Shown here: piece by piece, positions 33,514-42,589 of the stretch
Layout of the letters: every line of letters begins with the position of its first letter
Position numbering within the stretch: the first letter of the stretch is position 1
NCBI GenBank assembly: GCA_009746045.1
Contig: RPFO01000356.1
Span: forward strand, 52,528-116,527
Length of the DNA stretch: 64,000 nt
DNA from: Mesostigma viride
Lineage: Eukaryota; Streptophyta; Mesostigmatophyceae; Mesostigmatales; Mesostigmataceae
Reading direction: 5' to 3'
Notes under the pieces: generated by a model
What the model saw: only the letters and a program-made list of their open reading frames with translations
Databases searched by the model: none
What the model was told of the DNA's origin: nothing
Position numbers and translations under genes: made by a program

Positions 33514-34366
33514 CGTCCTCGATAGTACTAGATGGCTGAGAAATAAATCTGGTTTGTGGCTGGACGGTCCTGTCAAGGGCCATATACTTCAAAACGCTCC
33601 CGATCTTCCTCGCCTCTATTCCCATCGCCTTCTGAGGGCTTATGCGGAAGGAGAGCTGAAGAGCCCAATCCGAGTAGACAGTTATAGGAGCGTCGTCCTC
33701 GTCGAGCAGTCGGATCGTGATGTTGCTGGGAGAGTCCTTGAGATGCTGCCACAAAGGGGTCGCTGCCTGCCAAACAATGGGTTCTAAGAACTGCGACATG
33801 TTGGGACAGACGGCCAAAAGGCCTCCATATCCCGTGCCTGTCGACGATGATATCACGTTTCCTCGAACGATGTCGCTGTATACATACACCATTCTCAGTC
33901 TCCCATTCGTTGCTGGCCGGTTGCTAGCGAGGACACCTGTGAAAGGATATGATCCTTCCATGAGCCCCAACACCCGGCCCGTGGGCTCATCCACCGCGAC
34001 AGAGAACTCGGTGGCATTTGTCACGGTAAAAAGACTAGTCGCCCTGTTGTACGTGACCGAGAACCCAGGATCTACCGCCTTCAAAGCTTCCTCTATGTTT
34101 TTTCGGTTTTCGATAGTCGTGTACGAGCCGAGCGGCAAGGTCACCTTCGTAGGGGACTCGCTGCCAGACAAACGGACAGTGAAGTATCGGTTTCCTTCGC
34201 TGATGTGAGTCTGTTCAAACGGGATGGTCATGAGGGTAAGCCCGACGTCGTGATAATCGTCAAGGAGTCCCGCCGGGATGTCCCATACCGGATCCACTAG
34301 CGTCCCGCGAGTTCGGTTCTCCGTGCGAAGAGTGAGTGTCAGCGTTTCCTGGATGAACTCCTTCAT
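33503..34366 (-). CDS. Penton-like minor capsid protein (287 aa)
   Basis: ATG 34,366 (MKEFIQETLTLTLRTENRT) is chosen as start because the 24 codons upstream in frame shadow another gene. The protein is strand-rich: TLMTIPFEQTHI, RYFTVRLSGSES, KVTLPLGSYTT, a helix with ENRKNIEEALKAV, then FSVTYNRATSLFTVTN and a C-terminal ITIRLLDEDDAPITVY followed by DWALQLSFRI. The LLDEDD..I....W.L.L.F ending is seen in vertex (penton) proteins of PLVs and virophages. Location between the zinc-finger gene and the major capsid gene fits this. The assignment rests on pattern and context, not on a computed alignment. Confidence 0.65.
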   Translation of the reverse strand: MKEFIQETLTLTLRTENRTRGTLVDPVWDIPAGLLDDYHDVGLTLMTIPFEQTHISEGNRYFTVRLSGSESPTKVTLPLGSYTTIENRKNIEEALKAVDPGFSVTYNRATSLFTVTNATEFSVAVDEPTGRVLGLMEGSYPFTGVLASNRPATNGRLRMVYVYSDIVRGNVISSSTGTGYGGLLAVCPNMSQFLEPIVWQAATPLWQHLKDSPSNITIRLLDEDDAPITVYSDWALQLSFRISPQKAMGIEARKIGSVLKYMALDRTVQPQTRFISQPSSTIEDDES

Positions 34367-34604
34367 CGGCCACTTCTTCTGACAATAGCTCAGAAGTAAT
34401 TTCGTTTGTCCCAAAAACCTTGACGACGCCTTCCTCAATTTTCGCCGATGCCCTTTTCATGGCGCGCCTTGTCTTCCCTGTGAGTGGCTTCTTCTTACAG
34501 TAGAGCATGGCTGCCTCAATGAACTCTCGTGGGACATTTGGATGGAGGGTCATCCATTGAGAGATCTCGAGCATCTCGGCGTCAGTGAACAGCGGGCTGC
34601 TCAT
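34260..34604 (-). CDS. Small PLV protein overlapping the penton-like gene (114 aa)
   Basis: The frame starts MSSPLFTDAEMLEISQWMTL. The first 75 residues look genuine, with a helical acidic-hydrophobic start and a basic stretch KKKPLTGKTRRAMKRASAKI. The last 30 residues (Ser/His/Gly/Pro-rich) overlap the start of the penton-like gene by 107 nt and look like a shadow of it. Either the two genes truly overlap or the stop has been displaced by a frameshift. The family is unknown. Confidence 0.55.
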   Translation of the reverse strand: MSSPLFTDAEMLEISQWMTLHPNVPREFIEAAMLYCKKKPLTGKTRRAMKRASAKIEEGVVKVFGTNEITSELLSEEVADEGVHPGNADTHSSHGEPNSRDASGSGMGHPGGTP

Positions 34605-34606
34605 GT

Positions 34607-35110
34607 TTACTCTTCTGTGAGATTTTTTTCAGCGCCTTCTTTTGGAATTCCCACGACCGTGTTGTGGACCCTCCTGAGATGCAGCAGGAGGTTTTTTTCG
34701 TTTGCGAACGTGCTCTTACACCCGGGTTGTGGGCATTTCCACCTCGCGCCTCCCACCTGGACTCGTTTCCCGACAGGTACACCCGCAGGCTCCGGGGGTG
34801 CCGCCACTGCTTCATCGACGACAACAGGTTCGGGAGCCGGCGCGACAGGGGCCGGTTGGGCATACGCGGACAATGGGGGGTACGCGACCGGTCTAGAGTT
34901 CGCCATCACTGACGCCATGAGAAGGGCATCCTTGAACCCTCGCGCCTCTGCGACCTTCCCTTTGTTCACCGCTCTTCGGACCGGCGCGCTGTGGATGACA
35001 ATGGTGTTGGTCGATGAAGCGGTCACCTGCGACTGGGGTGCGACCTTACGCTTCGGTTTTCCCCTTTTACTTGAAGGACGGCGCCGTGCTGATTTCTGAC
35101 GCCTTGCCAT
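34607..35110 (-). CDS. Basic protein with C-terminal C2H2 zinc finger (167 aa)
   Basis: The N-terminus is strongly basic (MARRQKSARRRPSSKRGKPK), suggesting nuclear import or DNA binding. A Pro/Ala-rich linker (residues about 75-115) leads to one C2H2 finger, WKCPQPGCKSTF then LLLHLRRVHN, with spacing C-x4-C-x12-H-x4-H. The two bases between its stop and the next start show tight packing with the following 114-residue gene. A virion DNA-condensing or late-gene regulatory role is possible; the sequence shows only nucleic-acid-binding potential. Confidence 0.72.
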   Translation of the reverse strand: MARRQKSARRRPSSKRGKPKRKVAPQSQVTASSTNTIVIHSAPVRRAVNKGKVAEARGFKDALLMASVMANSRPVAYPPLSAYAQPAPVAPAPEPVVVDEAVAAPPEPAGVPVGKRVQVGGARWKCPQPGCKSTFANEKNLLLHLRRVHNTVVGIPKEGAEKNLTEE

Positions 35111-35132
35111 TTCTGCATATAATCATAGATTT

Positions 35133-35531
35133 TTATAACGTCCAAGTGAGGGTCTTGTTAGTCGACACGGCCATTTTTCCAGCGCGCGACTTGCAAAACG
35201 CCGTAGAGAGTGCTATGTTTGTTGACGTGTCAGTGGTGATGCGAGGAATCCGCAATGCGATTTCAAACACCCCGTCATCCTCCTCGTATCCTGAAACAAC
35301 ATTCCAGTTGCTGCCAATTATAACGTTTACCGGCCAGACGGACAGGCCGCTAGCCGTTAAGCGATATGGGTTTGATATGTCGAGAATCGTTGGTGGGTTG
35401 TTATCAAATGTTAACCTGACAAGGATATTGGTCAACGCGGTCGGAAGAGTTAGTTCCGATTGTGTGGCCGGGTCGTGGAAAGACATCACGGCCACAGGGG
35501 CGCCGTGCCAAAATTGCGGAAGCGGGTAGTC
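35133..35531 (-). CDS. C-terminal part of split giant fibre-like protein
   Basis: 133 codons including the stop, strand-rich (VAVMSFHDP, NILVRLTFDNN, SVWPVNVIIGSNW, FEIALRIPRIT). An apparently complete 148-residue frame exists only because the palindromic insertion supplies an ATG and 15 codons; its first residues (MPKWQKGSVTIYNN) are encoded by the insertion. Removing 35,537-36,575 and one GTATA copy joins this part in frame to residue 971 of the upstream piece. The joined gene has 1,104 codons. This end of the gene immediately precedes the zinc-finger gene. Confidence 0.85.
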   Translation of the reverse strand, partial: DYPLPQFWHGAPVAVMSFHDPATQSELTLPTALTNILVRLTFDNNPPTILDISNPYRLTASGLSVWPVNVIIGSNWNVVSGYEEDDGVFEIALRIPRITTDTSTNIALSTAFCKSRAGKMAVSTNKTLTWTL

Positions 35532-35536
35532 GTATA

Positions 35537-36575
35537 AGTTATTATAAATAGTGACGGAACCTTTTTGCCACTTGGGCAATTAGGTCCGTCACTATTTATC
35601 CGGCGAAAACCACTCGCCGGCATCTATTCCGCGTTAAGTTCACGTGAACTTAACGCGGAATAGATGCCGGCGAGTGGTTTTCGCCGGATAAATAGTGACG
35701 GACCTAATTGCCCAAGTGGCAAAAAGGTTCCGTCACTATTTATAATAACTAAAACGTCGTAGTGTGGGGGCCGATATCTATCGTACCGCTGATGCCTACT
35801 GCAGTACCGAATCTCGCCTTAACGATATTCCAACCGGGCATATTTTCCCTTCTGGCACTTTCGTTTGGCCTTCTGGTATCAATTCCTTCCGGTATTCGGA
35901 AATACCCGTGTCACCACAGGGATTCGAACCCCCGACTTACGAGGTCTTAGTTATTATAAATAGTGACGGAACCTTTTTGCCACTTGGCAATTAGGTCCGT
36001 CACTATTTATCCGGCGAAAACCACTCGCCGGCATCTATTCCGCGTTAAGTTCACGTGAACGTGGCGCGGAATTGATGCCGGCGAGTGGTTTTCGCCGGAT
36101 AAATAGTGACGGACCTAATTGCCAAGTGGCAAAAAAAAGGTTCCGTCACTATTTATAATAACTAAGACCTCGTAAGTCGGGGGTTCGAATCCCTGTGGTG
36201 ACACGGGTATTTCCGAATACCGGAAGGAATTGATACCAGAAGGCCAAACGAAAGTGCCAGAAGGGAAAATATGCCCGGTTGGAATATCGTTAAGGCGAGA
36301 TTCGGTACTGCAGTAGGCATCAGCGGTACGATAGATATCGGCCCCCACACTACGACGTTTTAGTTATTATAAATAGTGACGGAACCTTTTTGCCACTTGG
36401 GCAATTAGGTCCGTCACTATTTATCCGGCGAAAACCACTCGCCGGCATCTATTCCGCGTTAAGTTCACGTGAACTTAACGCGGAATAGATGCCGGCGAGT
36501 GGTTTTCGCCGGATAAATAGTGACGGACCTAATTGCCCAAGTGGCAAAAAGGTTCCGTCACTATTTATAATAACT
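35537..36575. mobile_element. Palindromic insertion 1 (three hairpins, two inverted spacers)
   Basis: 1,039 bp flanked by the 5-bp duplication GTATA (35,532-35,536; 36,576-36,580). The order is hairpin 35,537-35,750, spacer 35,751-35,948, hairpin 35,949-36,163, inverted spacer 36,164-36,361, hairpin 36,362-36,575. Hairpins are near-perfect palindromes of about 214 bp that start AGTTATTATAAATAGTGACGG and contain CCTTTTTGCCACTTGGGC and CCGGCGAAAACCACTCGCCGG, each 21 bases or fewer. The central hairpin has diverged slightly at its middle. It encodes no transposase. It interrupts the giant fibre-like gene without any loss of flanking bases. Confidence 0.92.
36164..36361 (+). repeat. Spacer of insertion 1 with tRNA-like B box
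   Basis: The spacer (inverted copy at 35,751-35,948) begins AAGACCTCGTAAGTCGG and continues GGGTTCGAATCCC, a Pol III B box with a plausible T-arm (GGGGG/CCCTG). A small hairpin GGTATT-TCCG-AATACC follows. It ends CACTACGACGTTTT. Insertion 2 has spacers with the same order of features. No complete tRNA fold can be drawn with confidence. Confidence 0.6.
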
Positions 36576-39488
36576 GTATATGGGCTGCCTCAGACCGACC
36601 AAAGAATCTGCTTCCAATATCGTGTGCGATATACGCCTAGTTTCTCGGACATCTTCATACAGGGCCACGTCCATCCCGTGATTGCCGCCAATTGACGACA
36701 GGCTTGAACCATAATAGTAGCTTAGGCTAGAAGCAAATAAAAGCGGGGTCGGGCCAGATACTGTTGGATCTAATACCTGGAACGTCACGGTCGCCAAATG
36801 GATCATACCAGTAACTGGAGGATCAACCAGTGAAATATGATCACAGGTTATGTCAACGTACGACGAGGATTTTGATATTGTCGTTGTAGAAAAACCGCCA
36901 GTCCACGCTTCTCCAACGACTACGCTGATAAGCAACGGATCATTGCTCAACTTGGTGTTTGAAAATCCAAGTCTTACATAAAACTTCCTTACCGACTGAC
37001 GAGCTGGTAGAATCCCATATATTTTGGCAGTATATTGGTTCATTTGCACGCCGTATTGAACATCGGGACACTTAACAACCGTGCGGATGACACTCTCATT
37101 CGTGAGTGTTAGCTCCTTAAACCAAGTATCCGCCACACCCGGTACGGGTTTTGTGACGCTATATTTGCCAAAAATGCTACAATTCCTCGACGAGGTGGAC
37201 CTGTGACGCAGCTCCAACACGTCTCCGACGGCTGTGTACGATCCGGATGGGTTGTTGGTTTTTAGAGAGTCGAACTCTATGTCTTGTAGGTCATCTTTGA
37301 TTGGCCAGACATACGCGCCGTGGTACTCTCCGCTCAAGTGGAAGACTGGTCGGAGGGGCATCGGAATGTACGGGTCAAGAATGTCTGTAGGAGTGGTTGT
37401 AAATATACCGGACGAGTTTGAGATTTTAGTCATGTCACTAAGTTCTTGAGGAGTTGTTTTGGATATATAACGCTCCACCTTCCCATCCGATTTTCTTCGA
37501 AATGCCACCCAGTAGCTGTTTTGTTGTCTCCATGATGAGTTTAACGTGTATCGAACCTTCGACTTCAGATTGTCAAACAGGTCGAGTGCATAGTCACTAT
37601 GGTGCAGATTGATACCCAGCATACCCCAATGCGTCGTAGCCGCATTTCTCCAATTCTGATGGGCATCTGTCGTGGCCGGGTGATATTTATTCGTCAAAGA
37701 CATAGTATTTTCTGCAAACGAGACGAAAGCATCGTTGCTGCCCAAATATAGCCGAAAACACAATAGAAATGGGCCGTCGATGAGCTGCTCTGAAAAAACA
37801 ACACATTTGCTTGGTGCCGGAGTGGCTGTTTTTACAAAAAAGAATTTTTCGGGAGACCCTTCAAAGTAGTATTTCGAAGCTTCTGCTTGCAGCGTGGTCA
37901 CGGAGTGGCGCGAGAATGATTCTAGAGAATGGAGCGTCGTAGCGGGGCCGTCTATCTCCACGGTCTCTCCTGACAGGTTTGGCGAGTCCTTTACGGTTAC
38001 GATCCTGTATCTGAGTTCTACATCATCGCCTTCGGATGGATTTTGAAACGTCGTTGTCTTCAACGTCCCATCCAAGGCCCCTTGAGATACTCCGTTCGCC
38101 AACAGATGAAAACCGGTGAGAGGAGGCAACGACTTTCCCCACCCCACATCATGGTCCGCGTAGACGCCGTTGATCGCGATTTTTACAGGATTTAGATATG
38201 AAATGTAGGAACTTGGTGTCCGGATGCCGGAGTGCAGTTGGCTCATTTTTGAAACGCATACCATCACCCCTCCTTTGTGGGTGGTGTAGGAGGTGAGGGT
38301 CGAGTCGTTGTAGACGTCTATCTCGTAGTTCATATACTTGTTACTATCTGCCGCGACTGGCGCGGTGATTACGGCGTCTTCCCCGCGCAGTCCCCCGTTT
38401 TGCGAGAGGGAGACTCCGCCGATGGTCGGAGTGGTCGGCGTGAGCTGGGTGGAATTCATGTACCACCTGATGGGGAGTTTGCGTTGGTATGCGAAGGGGG
38501 TCGTCATCTTTATGCCCTGTTTGAGGGTCGTTCCCTCTACGACCTCCCAATTAGCGGTGGTTGGATTGGTGCTCCAGTAGAGTGCGTTCACAGGGTCAAT
38601 CGGACCCATTCGCCAGTCCGTCAGTGGCGAGTAAGTACGCGTGATGGTGAAGGATCTCCCAGTTAGTGGAAGGCGGCGGTTGTCGTCGCGAATCGTGGCG
38701 AAAGACAACAACTCCACGCGGAGAGGGAGGCCGTTAAATCGAGATCCGCCGAGACCATAGAAAGAGTCGGAAAAGTACGGATATCCTACCTCTCCGTCCA
38801 CAACGCTCTCCCCCGTGCGCGCCTGGGTCGTGTGGTAGTCGCGATAGGTAAACTTACAGATTCCACTCGCGTCGCCATTCGTAACGTTGTAGGGCAGCTG
38901 GACTCGCACATCCTGGTCATTGATGACGTTGAACGCGTTTTGGTGCGACACGGTCGTCCCGTCTTCGAGATGGAGGACGAAATCCCCGTTCAAGTTAGCT
39001 ATCGACGTTTTGCCTACCCCGTGTTGGTCAAAAAGGTAGTCCAATTGCGCGCGGGTCAGGACTCTGCCACCAGGGTCTAGCAACGTATCAGGGCTAAAGT
39101 CGAAGACGTGGTACTGGGTCGCTCCCACTTTCGCCGTAAGGTAAGGTTCATTTAGAGTGAGATCGTCGACTAAAGTAGTCCCTGATTTAAAATAGGAATA
39201 CCCATTCACGACGAGACTGTAAGCAAGTTCCGATGGGTCGCTTGCGGTCTCGTCGTCGTAATTGTCTCCGAGTCGCACATTTGTCGGCTGGCTCGGGTAG
39301 AAAATTTTGAATCCGTCGACAACGAGTGACTCATCGAATGGATGTGAAATGCCAAGAAGTAACGTCACGCTAGCTTGAAGCCCATCTATGTCTGTTTCGA
39401 TGTTAGAAACACGCTCCTCCATTTCAGGGTCGAGCGTTAACCCGGTGGCGAGATTGGTCGGTCTGCTCAATGTTGTTAGAACGACCAT
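36576..39488 (-). CDS. N-terminal part of split giant fibre-like structural protein (971 codons)
   Basis: Starts MVVLTTLSRPTNLATG at 39,488. Residues about 22-45 form a short coiled coil (MEERVSNIETDIDGLQASV), as at the base of trimeric fibres. The rest is long, beta-rich and Tyr/Ser/Thr-rich without a recognised domain (for example YPYFSDSFYGLGGSRFNG, LPLTGRSFTITRTYSPLTDW). The frame continues four codons (SYYK) into the palindromic insertion before a stop; the original product evidently went on into 35,531-35,133 for a total of 1,103 residues. It is divergent from the 175-residue gene with only 24 bp between start codons. A receptor-binding or vertex fibre role is inferred from size, coiled coil and gene neighbourhood. 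Confidence 0.8.
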
Positions 39489-39512
39489 TTATTATCTACC
39501 TAGAATATAAAC
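39489..39512. promoter_or_regulatory. Divergent promoter between the two gene arms
   Basis: Only 24 bp (TTATTATCTACCTAGAATATAAAC region) separate the ATG of the leftward fibre-like gene and the ATG of the rightward coiled-coil gene. It is AT-rich with ATATAAA just before the rightward start. Promoters must therefore overlap the coding ends or lie within this short stretch, and this is where transcription direction of the virus switches. Confidence 0.6.
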
Positions 39513-40040
39513 ATGGCCTCTGAGGCTTCAGAGACCCCAACGAGCTACCAAGACGAAACCTTCGCCGAGACGCGGGAAGAGCAGGTTGACCTGGTCAAGA
39601 CAATTCGAAAGGGACAACCGCTGAATGATGAACAGAAAAAAGCCCTTCGCGACAAAATGAGGGTTTACCAGCAACGCGCAAAAGCCGAGAGGGAGAAGAG
39701 ACGAAACGAAGAAAAGGAGGCAGAGATAACGAAACGAAAGGTCCTTGCAAAGGAATTGGAGATTCAGCGGCAAAGGCTAGTCGAACTCGAGCTGCAAGAA
39801 GCCCGCAACAAATCGCGGATTGAACGCCTTCTCGCTGAAGATTCCGTCGCCTCAACCCCCGCCGACACGCCAAAACCAAGACGGGGTCGAAAGCCCAAGG
39901 AGACAGAGCCGGACTCTCCGCCACCCCCGATCAAGACCCGACAGCTCCCACCTCCACCACCGCCACCTGTCGCGATGACGCCATACGAGATGCGCATGGC
40001 CGCCATCCGCGCGTCTCTCCTTGCTAGTCTGGACGATTAA
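39513..40040 (+). CDS. Coiled-coil, Pro-rich protein with AT-hook-like motif (175 aa)
   Basis: Residues about 40-108 form a highly charged coiled coil (REKRRNEEKEAEITKRK, LVELELQEARNKSRIERLL). Residues about 120-130 contain KPRRGRKPK, an AT-hook-like DNA-binding motif. A poly-proline segment follows (PPPPPPP), then a short helix MRMAAIRASLLASL. The next gene, the packaging ATPase, begins 12 bp after its stop. The combination suggests a DNA-binding or scaffold component; I know no specific family. Confidence 0.7.
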   Translation: MASEASETPTSYQDETFAETREEQVDLVKTIRKGQPLNDEQKKALRDKMRVYQQRAKAEREKRRNEEKEAEITKRKVLAKELEIQRQRLVELELQEARNKSRIERLLAEDSVASTPADTPKPRRGRKPKETEPDSPPPPIKTRQLPPPPPPPVAMTPYEMRMAAIRASLLASLDD

Positions 40041-40052
40041 AATGTCTTCAGA

Positions 40053-40937
40053 ATGATAATGGCTATCATCGAAGAGCGACGAATTCATTCACTTGAGAAC
40101 AAAGACATAAAGCAACGATACGCCCCACAGCGTCCTGCTCCACCGAATATGCCGAGTCTTCATTTCATCGCAAACTTCTGCGGAGCTCGACGGTCTGGGA
40201 AAACTACATCGGCAGTCAACATGGCGAAGGCTTACTTTGCTAACAACTCATTCGACAAGCTGTACCTCATTTCAGGGAGTGCCCACACGGAGCCGAAATA
40301 CAAGGAGCTCCCGGAACCAGCTATGACGATGGAAGTCTACTCTAACCTGGCATTCGATGGGATGATAGATCATATAAAGTCTGACCTCCACGAATACGAG
40401 AGGTACAAGGACGATCTCAAGGTCTGGGAAACGTTTAAACGCGAATACGTGGACGGGAATAAAAACGCAGAACTCATGGACCTCTCCATGTACCTACGCC
40501 TTGATGCAATGAACTGGGATAAACCTGCGACAAGGTTCGAGCACGGTCCTCCTTCGTCGCTCATTCTGATAGACGACATGCAAGGCAGTGCCCTCTATCA
40601 GAGCTCTAGCAAAAACGCTGTTGCGGCTTTCGCGTTCAAACACAGACACTTCCTCACGAGCATGATTTTCCTGACACAGGCGTACACGAGCGGTGGCGTA
40701 CCACGAGCAGTGCGAGCGAATATATCGTTTCTTGCGCTGTTCAGAACGAAGGACCATCGAGCCGCGCGACAGATCGCGGAAGAGAGCGCGGGGGCTGTGG
40801 CGCCGGACGAGTTTCTCGCGCTATGGGACCACGCCGTCAAGGACGATCCTCACGACTTCTTCGCTGTCGACTTCGACCAGCGCGACCCGAAAAAAATGTT
40901 TCGTCGAAACTTCAATACATTTCTCTCGATAAAATAA
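40053..40937 (+). CDS. Genome-packaging ATPase (A32 / FtsK-HerA type)
   Basis: 294 residues, a usual length for PLV and virophage packaging ATPases. Walker A is GARRSGKT at residues 44-51. Walker B is SLILIDDMQG at about 168-177, followed by the conserved FKHRHFLTSMIFLTQ segment, which corresponds to the sensor/arginine-finger region of A32-like ATPases. The enzyme uses ATP to translocate viral DNA into the preformed capsid. The start MIMAII is preceded by a second in-frame ATG two codons later (MAIIEERR); either is possible. It stands first among the enzyme genes of the right arm, and its intact motifs suggest it was functional recently. Confidence 0.9.
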   Translation: MIMAIIEERRIHSLENKDIKQRYAPQRPAPPNMPSLHFIANFCGARRSGKTTSAVNMAKAYFANNSFDKLYLISGSAHTEPKYKELPEPAMTMEVYSNLAFDGMIDHIKSDLHEYERYKDDLKVWETFKREYVDGNKNAELMDLSMYLRLDAMNWDKPATRFEHGPPSSLILIDDMQGSALYQSSSKNAVAAFAFKHRHFLTSMIFLTQAYTSGGVPRAVRANISFLALFRTKDHRAARQIAEESAGAVAPDEFLALWDHAVKDDPHDFFAVDFDQRDPKKMFRRNFNTFLSIK

Positions 40938-40959
40938 TTTTCTCTGAACATGATATACT

Positions 40960-41454
40960 ATGGATATTCCGTCCATCAAACGATACGCAGGCGCCGAGAA
41001 GGAGTACGTGTTGGACACCCAAGCACTCCTCCGATATTGTTCGGGTTCTCGACTGGGGCAGAAAACTCTAGAACGTGTCGTCAGGATCCTTCAAGAAGCA
41101 GGCCACAACGACACGATTCCGTCCACCTGTCACGACATGAGCCCCGAAATCCGATTGGCCATCCTCGCCTTGGTGGGCGATCGCAGGCGTCCACGTGGGC
41201 GCTCACCCTCCAAAACGGAAAAACGACACGAACCGAAACGGCCTCGAGGGCGCCCAAGGATCCACCCCGTAGGGTATAAAAAGCCTCGAGCCAAAAAATT
41301 GTCTCATGTTCAGTCATCAGATGACGGTGACCGTAGAGGAGCGTCGCGAGCAATGGCGACGGGCCCAGGCGAAGAGGCGAGCAATCGCCCGCGACCAGAC
41401 GAACTGCATCTCGGCGAAAAGCAAGGTCAAGAAGGGCGTCTGGAATCCCAGTGA
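40960..41454 (+). CDS. AT-hook-containing protein, possibly fused to recombinase by frameshift (164 aa)
   Basis: The first 75 residues are a helical domain (DIPSIKRYAGAEKEYVLD, QKTLERVVRILQEAG, PEIRLAILALVGD) resembling nothing I can name. Residues 80-115 are Lys/Arg/Pro-rich with KRPRGRPRIHP, a canonical AT-hook core. The last 50 residues overlap the recombinase gene by 149 nt and look like its shadow. A run of six A bases at about 41,295 lies just before the overlap; a -1 slip there would continue directly into the recombinase frame. Confidence 0.6.
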   Translation: MDIPSIKRYAGAEKEYVLDTQALLRYCSGSRLGQKTLERVVRILQEAGHNDTIPSTCHDMSPEIRLAILALVGDRRRPRGRSPSKTEKRHEPKRPRGRPRIHPVGYKKPRAKKLSHVQSSDDGDRRGASRAMATGPGEEASNRPRPDELHLGEKQGQEGRLESQ

Positions 41455-42589
41455 CCGATGGATCGCAAATAACCCCGAGTGCGCTGAAAAAATCGGCTTG
41501 CAGGCGACCTCTCCACCCTCGCCGGAGCCACCGCACCACGAGGAACCGCCTGCGCGACCTACTGATGGACGATACTGGACCTTCGACGAGGCCGTCGCCG
41601 CAGCGGATGCCCGGCCAGAGCATCACGAGCCTGGCAGGCCCTCGAGAGAGCGCGGGGCGACGCGCAAAACCGCGAAGGGGTACATCGGCAGGCTCCGAGT
41701 TCTCCTCGACAGGCTGGGGTGCTCGCAGGACGAATCAGTCGACTGCCTCGCCGACACCGCCCGTGTCCTGCGCGTCGTCCACGAAACCTCGGAACCCAAA
41801 CGCAAGCTCGCACACTCGAAAGAGGATGCGTGGAGGGAGAACGAGAAGAACTTGCTCGGAGTGATAAACGGGGTGAATCGAATGATGCCACCTGAAAAGA
41901 GGCTCCCACGCGACGTGACGGACGCGTACGCTGCTCGAGTCAATGAGCTGAAGGTCGGCGACCTCGACAGGAAATTCGACAGGGCCGAGAGCAAGCCACT
42001 GAGGTATACGTACGAGCAGCTCCAGCGGATCGCCGCCGCCGAGTACAAAAAGGACCCTACGTCTGACGCCGCTTTGATGGGTCTTATTTACCTGTCCGGC
42101 GAGAAACTGCCACCAACCAGGTACGACCACGACAAAATGCGCGTTGTCAGTTCTATCAGCGAGCTCGAGCCACACGAGAACGGATACATTCCGAGCGAGC
42201 GCCGCATGATAATTCAACGTTTTAAGACGGCAGAGACGTACGGCACGTACGACTACCAAATTCCAGACGGGTACAAGAAGCTGATTAACGCGTTGCAGGC
42301 TCGAGCTCATCAGAAGTACGTGTTCGAGGACCCAAAAAATCCAGGCGAATACATGAAGCACGAGTATTATTCTGCGAAGTACAACCGCATCTACCACGGC
42401 ATTGATGCAACGAGGCAGGCGTACATCACCCGTTTCCTGAAGGGCGCTTCGTGGAAAAAGCGAAAATGGGCTGGTGACTTGATGGGGCACGACGTACTTA
42501 CAGGAGCCGTTTACGAGCGGCAGGCGGGGGGCCCCTCTCCTCAGGGCGGCGAGACTGGCGGACGTCGGCTGAGGCCGAGGAAAAAGTAG
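41306..42589 (+). CDS. Tyrosine recombinase (integrase)
   Basis: 427 residues; MTVTVEE at 41,321 is an alternative start. The N-terminal third is Arg/Lys/Pro-rich and includes a helical core-binding region (KTAKGYIGRLRVLLDRLGC). The catalytic domain starts near residue 255: LIYLSGEKLPPTRYD supplies the first Arg (about 272), IIQRFKTAETYGTYDYQIP the beta-strand Lys (about 306), GIDATRQAYITRFL the second Arg in the position of HxxR (His replaced by Asp), LMGHD the conserved His, and AVYERQ the nucleophilic Tyr (about 402). Such enzymes integrate and excise PLV genomes by strand exchange. The C-terminal tail after Tyr is Gly/Arg-rich. The substitution of the HxxR His is common in eukaryotic tyrosine recombinases. 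Confidence 0.82.
   Translation: MFSHQMTVTVEERREQWRRAQAKRRAIARDQTNCISAKSKVKKGVWNPSDRWIANNPECAEKIGLQATSPPSPEPPHHEEPPARPTDGRYWTFDEAVAAADARPEHHEPGRPSRERGATRKTAKGYIGRLRVLLDRLGCSQDESVDCLADTARVLRVVHETSEPKRKLAHSKEDAWRENEKNLLGVINGVNRMMPPEKRLPRDVTDAYAARVNELKVGDLDRKFDRAESKPLRYTYEQLQRIAAAEYKKDPTSDAALMGLIYLSGEKLPPTRYDHDKMRVVSSISELEPHENGYIPSERRMIIQRFKTAETYGTYDYQIPDGYKKLINALQARAHQKYVFEDPKNPGEYMKHEYYSAKYNRIYHGIDATRQAYITRFLKGASWKKRKWAGDLMGHDVLTGAVYERQAGGPSPQGGETGGRRLRPRKK

Noticed and set aside
35133-35579. Independent 148-residue viral gene
   Set aside because: Its first 16 codons come from the insertion and the duplication copy; the rest is the C-terminus of the gene split by insertion 1.
35762-36350. Paired mirror-image small frames inside insertion 1 (and at 45,255-46,330 in insertion 2)
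   Set aside because: They arise from reading the same palindrome from both sides and have no domain features.
35537-36575. Spliceosomal intron or introner explanation for the insertions
   Set aside because: No AG acceptor lies at the 3' edge in the gene's direction, and removal exactly at the 5-bp duplication restores the frame, as for a transposon.
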